From Sclerodactyla briareus (lineage: Eukaryota; Echinodermata; Holothuroidea; Dendrochirotida; Sclerodactylidae): a stretch of 64,000 nucleotides of DNA. The stretch spans positions 1 through 64,000 of the forward strand of contig JAODTK010001865.1 of NCBI GenBank assembly GCA_026419785.1, read 5' to 3'. This document shows positions 39,301 to 51,300 of this stretch, one piece after another. A program made the translations under genes and the position numbers. A model generated the notes under the pieces. The model was not told the DNA's origin, did no database searches, and was given only the letters and a program-made list of their open reading frames with translations. Within the stretch, counting starts at the first letter, position 1, and every line of letters begins with the position of its first letter.

Positions 39301-42300
39301 TACCCATACAAGGGATAGTTTTTAAATCAATTACTTGAACAATAGCTCTCATCTCCTGCTTTGAACTGCAATTAGTTTAGTTAGGAGTTCACTTGGGCAA
39401 TAGATCCATAGAACTGCCACAGGCTGCAAACTTAAAACAAAACAAAGAAATATCGTATGGGGGAAAAGTGAAATATAAAGCAGGGCATTTATGCCACTTG
39501 AATAGTGCATTAAAGAAGCTTTATCTAGGCAGCAATTTAAAAGTCAGTCAGCATTAATTTCTCAGCTAGGTATGTCAAATATTTAATGTTTATTATTGGG
39601 AGGCTCGGTGCCCTTTTGGAATTAATTGAATACAACTTCATACTTATTATCAATTTGAGCAGAGTTTGCAACTGGCACCATGATTTCAACCGTGATATAA
39701 GACGTGGAGCAGAGATATGGGAAGGACTCACCGCTTGCAGAGAGTTATCACTCCATGGAACAGATTGTGCAGTGAACATTACTCTCAACGAGGAACTTCA
39801 CTCATGTACGGTGCCTGTGTAGGTTGTGCATAGGCCAAGTTGACAAGGGACTAATTTCCTACCATGACGTGAAATCAAACACTGGTCTTTGTCAACATCC
39901 GACCACTTCCCCACAGGAAGAGATGTCGTAATCGATTTCAGGGGATTCCCCTGAAATCAATGAGGCATGACTAGAAAAACTGAGAGGGTCTGGTGCATTG
40001 GGTTATGATTCTTCTTTTTAAACCACAGCTCCTCTGAACCATGGACTGAGGCAGGATTTGATGATGTGGGTGTGCAAAAAACTGAGAATTGGGTGTGCTA
40101 ACTTGCATGAGGAAATGGGGGAAGGGATTCTAATGGTGGTGGTGTTGCTCCCTCCCCTTTGCCGAACAATAGATTTCATTCAGAGGACCTAGATCGCAAT
40201 GGTGCAATATTTAGGTGAATTTCAGCCTTGAAAATTGGGGGCAAAAAGTCATTGCTGAAGAAGCATTCCCTGTAATGCAAACATAATATCTATGATTTTT
40301 GCTCGCCTTAACTTTTTTCAGGATAGACATAGTGGTCCTTTGTTTGTGTGTGTGTCTGTCTGTCTGTCTGTCGGTCGTCCAGTCATGCTGTCCTGTCCGC
40401 TCATTAAGGTCTCAAAGGTCACTTAGGGGTCAAATACTTATTTTAGTACTTTTGGCAATAGCCTGGGCATGTTCATCAGATGTAAAATGCTCCTAGGAAT
40501 GAATGTATCACATGGAGAGTTACAATTTTCATAAAAACTGCCATGTCCATTAAAGGTCATTCAAGGTCACTTAAGGGTCAAAAACTGTTTTCTGGCATTA
40601 ATCGGAAAGGAAATTTGTGAAGGCTGGAAGGTTCACTAGGGTAATATATAATTGTGAACCTGCATGTGTGTGACCTCTGAACTAAATTTGACCTCTGTGG
40701 GCGGTCATGTGGTTAAAGTTGGTCTTAAGAAAGTGCTTATTTAAGGAGTTAAGGCCAAAAAAAATAGAAACTGGTGTATTTTTGGGGCTATTGATCGCCC
40801 TTTGTGTGCTTCATGGAGGAGGAAAACCCAACTCCCGTTCGTTGGACGCATAATTTGGTAGTTACAAGGGGTCAAATGTATTTGAATAGCTTTCGCATAA
40901 CATAGGCGTGTTCATTGGAATGCACTTGTAGGGAGTGGATGCATCACATGGAGAGTAACAATTTTTTATAAAAAACAACCATGTCATGAAGGTCATCAAG
41001 GTCATAGGGGTCAAAAACTGAATTTAGTACTTTTGGCAATAGCACTGGGAATGTTATCAAATGCAAAATGCTCCTAGGCTAGGAGTGGATGTATCCCATG
41101 GAGAGTGACATTTTAATAAAAATGCCATGTCAGGAAAGTCATTCAGGTCAATTAAGGGTCAAAAACTGTTTTCTGGCACTAATCGGAGAAATGGAATATG
41201 TGTGAAGGCGGGAAGGTTCACTTGTCATATAATTGTTGACCTGCATGTGTGTGGACCTCGGATCTCATTTGACCTCTGTGGGGTGGTCCTGTGGTTAAAT
41301 GTTGAGTCTTGAATAATGGTTTATTTAAGGATTACGGGCAAAAAAAAAAAAAAAAAAATAGAAACTGGTATTTTTGATATGTGATAGACCTTTGTGGCTT
41401 CATGGAGGAAACCAACTCCCGCTTCGATCGGACGCATATTGGGTAGTTACAGGGGTCAAAGTTTAATTTAATGGCTTTTTCGCCATAACATTAGGCGTGT
41501 TCATTGTGAATCCTCATGAAACTTGGTGGAGATGGTTACACCTTTGATCCCGTTAAATTTAACACAGTGTGAAGGTCACTTAAGGTCATTTAATGTGAAT
41601 AATTTTGCATAAATTACACAATTTTTTGAATTTTGTTAAATGGCAGTACAATGGAATGATGCAAGCTAGTGCTCGTAGAGATTTGTCATGGTCCTTGTTG
41701 TTCAGTAATCAAACACATCTATAGACAGGTCCAAGGTCAAGGTCAAGTTTTCAAGAAAATGGTGCTTTTTTAAGGAGTTACATGCCAAAGAAATATAAAA
41801 CTTCAATTTTTGGATATGTGTATTCTCTATCTGCTACATATACGAAAACCACCTCCCTCTTCGATCTGACACCTGGTCTTAAAGTTACAGGGGCTAAAGG
41901 GGCTAAAGCCCCCCCCACGCTTGATTTTCAAAACCTTTTGGGCGATAGCATAGGGTGTGTGGCACATGCTGACATAACCCCCGCGACCATTCGGGGCTTG
42001 GGCATAACATGAGGCAAGCATGTTCATAAAACGTCATGTATCAAAGGTCATTCGAGGTCAAGAAACTGCCAAATATTACCATTTTCTGCAATCAATTTTA
42101 GTGACTGTGTGTTATATAACTGGAATTTCGGGACATCTGCATATGATCAAGGGTAACTTTTTCATAAAAACCGTTATATCATCAAGAGGTCATTCAAGGT
42201 ACCTTATGGACCAAAAACTGTCAAATAATACATTTACTGCAACAAGTTCCAGAGACTGTACGCTACGTTTTTAAGAATGGTTTAGGCTTGGGGCACCCTA

Positions 42301-45300
42301 GCTGACCAGCATGATGCGGAAATCACTATTATTATCATGCTATCAATCACAAAATTTACTCATTTCCACCCCTCAGCATGTATTTCCATTCATCCTAACT
42401 AGTATTCCCCTCTGTGACAGACAGAATTTATCCATTGTAAAAACCTGCATTTTTACCTTGAGGTTCACATCAGCCTGTCATAACCTCTTCTGGGCCCCCT
42501 GACCTGACCATATAAAGTGTAACACTCAATTCCCATTTGTTTACTTACTTCCCATCACCCATTCAAAAAGAATGGTGTCAGTGTCACTGCAGTAGCTCTG
42601 GTGTGTGAGATGGGGGAGGGAGGGTACTCCCTTGTATCACTTATATATCAAGTATCTTCAGCCAGTAGGGCCTGCATGACTCCTGCCAGGGAAGCCTAAT
42701 TAGATGCTTATTCCACTCTAGACAGGGGATGTGAGAGGGGTGGGTGTGAACTCCCATGGGAGTTGATGAAGTCGTCGATGTATAAAGTGCATACTCTTGA
42801 TGAATATAGGAGAAACTTTATTAGATTTAGTGTCCATTTACCTTGTTTGGACAATACGAATTCTGAAGGACTATGAACTCATATGTATTGGTTTTATTAA
42901 TGGGCGTGTACAGGTGGTAGGAATCAAGGGGGGGTAGTCAATGTGGCAATGGAATGTTGAACAGGATTTCAGAGTCTTGGGAAATTCGCAACTATGGAAT
43001 GCCTTGTAATTGTTTGCATGTGACTAAAAGAAGAAATCACTGATCGCGCAACCAGGCGAGACACTGGGGGCGATCGCGCTTGTTAGAAATATGTGCACAT
43101 GAAAAGAAGCCAAAAACTCGAGTCTTTGTCTTCATGATTTGTTTTCCAATCCAGCAGATTTCACATTTTTTTGACAGAGCAGATGAATGATGATCCGCAT
43201 TCCAGAATTTCCAGAGTCCAGATGGCTTATAGAAGTTACAGGCTGTCACTGGCTTGTCGGACCCAATGCTAATATCATCTGAAAATTGCAAAGTATATTG
43301 TAATGTGACTTACAAAAATAAATAGCCATACACTTGACAGCCTTTGCCTTCTCATTTTCTAATTTCTTTTTCGAAAGACAGGTTACCCAGCTGTAGACCA
43401 AGCTGGTCTAATTTGTAGTTTGGCTGTCTGGCAGTATTGACACCCTCAGCAGTTTATCCATCATACCAGGTTGTGCCCTTTGCTCTGTCTCTCTCACAGC
43501 ATACAGAGCAGTAGATGCATTGGATTCCAGTTCAATTCCAAACACCAATATTTAATTCTAACCACAATCTACGTACCATTATTCTAAGAAACTGAAACAC
43601 CAACGTTCATTTTCAACAATAGTAATGCTACAGTATTTAAGAAATGGGGCAGGAGTTCGACTGATTTAAAATGGGCCGCTTGCCCGCCTCCGCTACAAAG
43701 TTCTATTTAAATCTGATCGACCCACGCACTACATAATTCATGAGTAAACCAGAGACAGGAAAAGTTGTTTCATAATGACGCTAAAAAACCCTCAATAAGT
43801 CGTGCAAGTGCTGGTCTACTCACTATGCCACGAACGTGACAACTGCAAAGCATGTGCCAACAACTTTTTGGTGTTTGTAGCTAATCAGAATCAGAAACCA
43901 TTACATTATCATTAATATCCTGGCGGACAACTAGTATTCAAACGATTATATTATCGAATCGGCCCGATTATGGCATAATCGAATATCGGTAATTGCTCAT
44001 CTAGTTCCGATCACAAATACCGATTACCCATAACACATGGGCGGCAGAAATTATCACACCGGTTGAAGCCAAATGTCTTGCAATTTCCACAAGGCGGGCA
44101 ACCCCCCTCCTCCCTCCGAAACCCGCCCTCCCCGAATCCCCCGATAGATAAAACTCACAAAACGATCGTTCATTCAGCCGTAACATAACTAGGTTATGCT
44201 GTGTATCGCGCTATATACTGAACATATACATAGACACACTCAAACTACGAACGGCCTATGCTACCACATAACCACTGCTCGATTTTACATGGATAACCGA
44301 AGCAAGACAAGGCTTGGAATTTGATTGTGAATGTGCTAAAATCATTGCAAAAACAAATAATTATCATCGTTGTACCCAGTGAGAAATGGTGAATTAAACC
44401 ATTCATTCATTCATGGCATTGAGTAACGAAGGTCTACGCGAGTCACAGGCCACAGCAACATTTTTGGTGAATTGGCGACCGCTAGGGCTACCGCTCGAGT
44501 GATTCGGTCTTAACCACAGGGTCAATGTGAAAACCCCATAGACGTTAAGTGTGTGCGGAGAGATGATCGAACGTTGATGTGAAGTTTACCGCACTACAAT
44601 TGTGTACTCACATAGCCTACACACTGTTATTCGTGTACGGTGTATGCACGGAAAATATTTCAGGCTTCTCTTGTAGATGCAGTCACCCGTGAATGATCGA
44701 CAAATGAGTTTAACCATTTGTATGTATAGTAGTCAGTAGGCCTGTACGAACAGCGAGCGAGTCCATCTTATTAGACGAAACATAATTGTGTAATCACTTG
44801 TTATTCGGAACGGGACACTTAAAAAAGTAATAATTTGAGAGACCTTCTGATGCACGGCGTAACATATATTTTCGAAGCCACGTGAACGAAAGTTGGCCGT
44901 GTTTTGTTATAAAGGGCGTGCAAAACACGGCTGCACGGCTGGCTAGCTAAATCCCTGCTCTGAACCCTAAATCAATCAGAAAGATGACTTAACTGCTTTC
45001 TTTTCCATTCCTGGATCTGCTCTTTGCAGTGCAGAATTGTGATCCGTATGTGGAGATGATGATTATTTTTTAAACATTTCCTTCTCTGCTGGTGCAGCCA
45101 GCGACAGAGAAGTGAGATAGGCTGGTAGAAGAAAGAGCACAATCTCACCATAGTGTCAATACAGCAATGAGAAACCATAACTGTGTAGAGAAAATCAAAT
45201 ATTTATGTAGAGCCTAGGTCTCATCTGAAAGTCCCCCCCCCCTCCCCTCAGTTATAACCTGATAGCTAGGGACAATGGAATAAAGTGCCTTGCCCAAGAC

Positions 45301-48300
45301 CACACTAGGAAAGCTGTTACTACCCACTACCCACCATTGTTCATATCAGGTTTGAAGCTCTGCAGACTAAACTAACTTATCTCATTATTCTGTCCCCTTG
45401 GGGGGTTGGCTGGAATTGTTCATTCTATTTTATTTGTAAACAGGATTTCCTTGATTTAAAAAAAAATCACAGGAAAACCATTAACAGAATACATTTGAGT
45501 ATACTGGGTGTTCCTGTTTTGCACATTATATAAAGCATTCCGATATCATTCCCACATCTCCTGAACATGCAGTGTATGCATATATCTTCATGTAGGAGTG
45601 AAAAAAATAAAAACTGGACTTGACTTCCTGTCAACCAGATAGTACACTGTCAAGTTGCGCTACAATCCATGATTGTGAGTAGAGTGTGAAATATAGGATA
45701 ATGCCAAGCAAATCTAGAATTAATTATAACACAGCCTCAGAGTATTTTAGGTTGTGTAAAACTGAAATAAGATGTAGCACCTAAGCTCACTTGTGAAATA
45801 TTGTTGCCAGATGCAAATTGTTCATTCATCGGCAATATAGCCCCTCTCCTGTACATTAGTAATAAGCTACTGTTTTTTCCTGCAGGATTTGGGAGCCAAG
45901 GATCTACAGAGAGAGAGAATATATCTAGTATGTCAGATCATAAGGATAGGTGAGTGAAAGTTGGTATTCTTTCATTTAATGTAGCGAGTTATTAACCTTA
46001 CACCATAGCTAGCAGTCTGGTAGCAAAACACAGCAGCCCAACTGACAACCTCCTCAGTCAAACAAGATAGAAGGGAAACACAGCAGCCCAACTGACAACC
46101 TCCTCAGTCAAACAAGATAGAAGGGAAACACAGCAGCCCAACTGACAACCTCCTCAGTCAAACAAGATAGAAGGGAAACACAGCAGCCCAACTGACAACT
46201 TCCTCAGTCAAACAAGATAGAAGGGAAACACAGCAGCCCAACTGACAACCTCCTCAGTCAAACAAGATAGAAGGGAAACACAGCAGCCCAACTGACAACC
46301 TCCTCAGTCAAACAAGATAGAAGGGAAACACAGCAGCCCAACTGACAACTTCCTCAGTCAAACAAGATAGAAGGGAAACACAGCAGCCCAACTGACAACT
46401 TCCTCAGTCAAACAAGGTAGAAGGGAAATGTTGCTCCTGTACAGAGGATAGCTCATCTTCCAGAGAGATTTGTTCAAGGCATCAGTAGATAGAAGAGAGC
46501 CATGTCTCCCTGGGAATATCACTGGTGTCAATAATGCAGGGGCATCGATCCGTTTCGAAAAGTGGGGAGAAGGGGGAGGGGGGCGAGGTGGGCTGCAATT
46601 TACTATTTAAGCGAGTGCCACCATTGGTTGACTGTAGCATCAAGAGGAATTTTTGGTTGGTTCAATAAAGGCACCTGCTGGGTTAAATTGCAAACATCTG
46701 GATGTGCAATTTTACTGAAAGAAAAATATTGGCAAGTTGTCACTTGGCAGGATATATGCAGATAATTACAACACAGCATCTACTACAGCCTCTCTATATT
46801 TTTGTGAAAGGATATGTATGAGCTAAGAAAAAAGTAAGCGAGTGATTACAAACCAGATACTAAGAACCCACTGCCAGTTTACAATTTACGCAAACAGGTG
46901 GAGCTAGGAACCCAACCCCCTTTCATTTTAGCTATTAATAACTGACCGGCGAGGTGACAATTTCTGAATTGTCATTTTGGGAGATGAGGCCTCCTAGATG
47001 CCAGAAAATTGCACTACCCAGTCTTACCTGACCTATTTTACGGAGCTGTCTCTTTAGGGACCTGGACGTTGGATATGGTGGAATTCTCATATTATTCGAT
47101 TAGGATTACCTGAATCTCAAACAGTTGGCTAAATTTCATTGGAGTTCATGTATTGTAACTATGAAGGAACTTTTTTTCTTAAAAAATCACAAAAATCATG
47201 GTAAAAGACACAGATGTGTTTTAATCAGGCATGAGCTGCTATTAGAATGAATATGGGATACAGAGACATCCTTGTACATCACAAACTCCAGAAGCACTGT
47301 ATGGTAGGCTACCAGGCCTACACATCCATGTACATCACAAACTCCAGAAGCACTGTATGGTAGGCTACCAGGCCTAGAATTTCAAGCTGAATTCCTCTGA
47401 TGGCCTTCTTAAGATTTGGGATGCCATCTTCAGAGTCTTCTCTTTGGTCAATTTCCCTATAATTGTGGGCCAAATCCATGAAGAAGTTCTTAGTAACTGA
47501 GCATAGTTCAGCAATCTCAGGCTTCCCTGAATTAGGTTGTGTAGTTAGCCATTTCGATTTAATTTGTGGGAAAAATGGTTGGAAGAAGTCCCTACAAGCC
47601 TGTCCCACTTGTGTATTACATCTATCTATATTTTCATGGGTGTCTGTTGAAACTAATAGGTAGCACCCTGGCATATTAGGCAATTGTTATTTGAACGCCT
47701 GCCGATACCATCTACGTAGCAGATTAGATTAATTACGCTTGTAGTACTACCAGTCATATACATAGTATCATCTTAATTTAATCAAACCATCTTCATCCTG
47801 ACTAGGGAGAATGGAGCTCAAGGAGGGGGACCAGAAAGACAACAGCAAGAAATACACCGTTGGTTTGAAGAGGCCCTGTGGTGTAGCGGTCATGGAAATC
47901 ACAGACATAGTCTCCGGCAAGACGGACACCGATGTCGAAAAACATTACTTCCTACCATTCCAACCGTGAGTCTTTGCTTCCCCTAGTCATGCTTTTGAGA
48001 ACTGAACCAAGGTGTTTTCTGTCTGGTGTGAGAGACAACCAAAAAGGAGGACAAAAGGAAATAACATTTCAACTCAGTGGATACTATATAAGAATATCTT
48101 CAATTGAGCTAAGATTGCTTGGGTCTGGTAAACATTCGTGACTTTGTCCGAAGTCTAGACTTAGATGGTTCGGTCATGTTGAAAGGAATGGAGGATGCTA
48201 ACTGGGCTAAGAGGTCTAGAGAGATCACGGTTACTGGTAGCCGTAGGAGAGGTAGGCCTCGCAGGACTTGGGACGAGGTTATTCGTAGTGACCTTGCTGT

Positions 48301-51300
48301 CAAAGGTATAGACCGTGCCCTAGCCCAGGATAGATTGGAGTGGAAAGAGTTTGCCATCAGAGTGCTCCCATCTAACCCATGCTGCATAGACCTCTGACGA
48401 AAAACTGTTTATGATGATGATGATGAAAATATAATCACTTGATTCAGTATTCTGAGGACAGCTTCTTCAAATGATATCTAACTCGCATTGATAGGGTATT
48501 TAGATCCTGGAATAGTTCTATTCATGATATTAGTGTCCTTACATATAGCCTACCACTAAACTACATAGAAGCTGCATGCACAATCTGTAGCTCATTAGAA
48601 ATCTACAAGGGTTTAACACTTACTCCAAGCAGTTTGCTCTTGATTAATTGTCCCCGTAGGTTGAGCGTGATCACCTATTTGGCTGAGATGTCACATTGTG
48701 ATTCAAAGGCTGCAGTGCTGCATCCATGTCATACCCTCGATCAAGATACCTATTCCTGAGTTGATCATAATGAACGGTTGGCATTTCACATGTCACCATG
48801 TGGTGTAATCATTCCTCCCCCCTCATTTTGGGACCATGCCTTGTAGGCGTTGCCCTATTGTCGAGTCCTGGGAGAAGGGATTGCACCTGACAATAGTGCA
48901 GTATACAGGTGTGCACTCTTGCCGTTATTATTTCATCCCATATAAAGCCTGGTTATTAAGAAAGAGCTGTGATCATATTGCCAGTCCACTCTATCCAGTC
49001 TGTGGTTAGTTCTACTGTTACAATGTTGTCATTGTGACACACTTCAGTATCTACTTTAGGTCATATCTGGTGGGATTGCTACATCTGAGATGTTCGTAGA
49101 CAGACGAGACAGCCTGGTACGTCCACATTATGTGTGTATGTGTACGTATGTGTATGTCACTCTTTCTTGTTAGCAGGATTTTTCCAAAAACAGTATTGAG
49201 GTTAGGTGAAAAGGAACTGATTAGATTCTGGGCCCATAAGCCACTAATTAGGTAGGATAATTAGCCTATTCTATGCATTTTATTGTTTGAGCCTGTTATC
49301 AGAGTTACAAAGCAAACTGTGTAGCTATGGTTATTGGTTGGGCACATAGATTTTCATGAAACTTTGTGTTCCTGAGATCAAAATCAACATTTTTAATTTA
49401 GTCCATTTTCACATTTCAAAACTTTGTGGTTTTGGCTTTGCTTTGTCCTTCAGAAGATTTTTGTTACAAATTGTTCACACAATAACTGTCAACACTGTTT
49501 GATTGAGCCGAAACTTGACACATATGTCTGCCATAGGATTCGCATATTTTTCATTAAGTAGGATTCAAACATAACTGCTAGATGGAGACTACATCTAGAC
49601 CCAACTAATGTGAGGGGCATTTTGAGGTCATAGGAGGTCAAGTTTGCATAATTAGTGCGATTTCCCAAACTTAGTCCGAATTGAACAAAACTTGGTGGAT
49701 GTGGTGTATGTGTTGGATCTTGAAACCATTCAGTATCATACTAGACCTCAGGTCAGGTGAAGTCAAATTTTCCAAACGTTGAATGAGGTTGTGGACGTAA
49801 ACTGATGTTCCTGACATAGTGTAGGCCATTTCGAGATCATTGGCTATGAAATTTCCATGATTTATGCATTTCTCAAACTTCGTCTGATTTGAACAAAATT
49901 TGGTGGATGTGCATTCAGATTCTGATGAGAATAGAAGCCATTTTAGAGTCAGTAGAGATTTTTCGAGGTCAGTTTATGCAATTCTTAGAAATTATATCAA
50001 ATTTTAGTTAAAAATAGTATCAGCAACCTACTTAACCACCGCCACTAAGACCTGTAACCCCCCAGAATTGCAGGATTAAGTGTTTGTGCAGCAAATCCCT
50101 GTTAGGTTGTCATAGCATCAATTGGGCAAAGGGTGTATTGATATAAGTGTCTGAGGCATACATGAAGATATTCGCATCAACAATTCAGTTGTACTGAGTT
50201 CCTACCTGTTTCAGACTGAATGCCTAGGCAATGCATTCTTTTCAAGAGTACATGCTGCTTGAAATGTTGCACTCAGACATAAAAACATGGTTCATGGAAG
50301 GGTACTGGCTAATCCAAGACAGCAAAATGGGGAGAGCATCCTCTATATTTCTTAGCACTTTCAGCTATTGTACACTGTGTATCACATCTGTGTTTATGTG
50401 ACAATGTATCTAAAGTTCTGCTATTCTTCGGATGTTGAATAGTTTAGAAGTAATTTATCCAAGTTCAAAAGCATAGGCTCATAGGTTGAACCTGCTGATA
50501 GTACAGTACAAATGAATAATAATCTCCTTCAAGGTCTAGTTTGGGTACAATTATTCATCTATATTCACAGTGCTGCTATTCTTGTTCACATACCAATTGT
50601 ACTTTTTTTTATGTAGGTTAATAGATAAATTTTAATGACACAAACAAATTCTCATTACACAGTGTCCTCAATTTTTTACAAGTAGTTACAAGTCTTTCTT
50701 TTTTATCACCTGTTATGACAAGATGGTATTACATCTGGCCCCTATTTGGTAGCAGCAGCGAGTTTTCGTTGTAGTGATATGTCTAGCTGCAACAGGTCTC
50801 TCTCTTAAAAAAAGCCCAGTTTATGTCTTCAGTAATCATACATTAGATGGTGGTTAACAGTCAGTATGTCCGCTCAGGTGCAATTATCCATGGTCAATGA
50901 TTTCCTACAGGAAGTTCCAAATATGCCATTTGTACAGATTTAATCACATAAACTATTATGGTGTTTGTTGTGTTTAGACTCATCATCGTATCCATGGTAA
51001 TAATACGTCTCTAAGTGATCCTGACAATATCTTAACCCTCTATGTACAATGTGCGGTGTACACCGCACATTTGACTCCTCAACTTCCAAAAATAAAATGA
51101 AGAACTTCCCAACCTCCATAACCTTCAAAATACCCTCAATTTAAAGAGGAACGATAGATCTTCCGAATAAGCAGTGAAACATAAGGGGGTCTATGTGGAG
51201 CAAATTAAAAAAAAATCATCGAAATGTTTGTTACATTCAAAAAGTAGGTCGAAATTGACCCCTGGATGACCTACTTTCGAAAAATAAAAAAGAATAGAAA

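Noticed and set aside
39586-39822. 78-codon ORF with a hydrophobic start, antisense partner at 39,537-39,788
   Set aside because: No family resemblance, no splice sites in register, and both strands open equally.
46031-46430. CRISPR array (regular 50-bp spacing)
   Set aside because: The whole 50 bases repeat without variable spacers, so it is a minisatellite.
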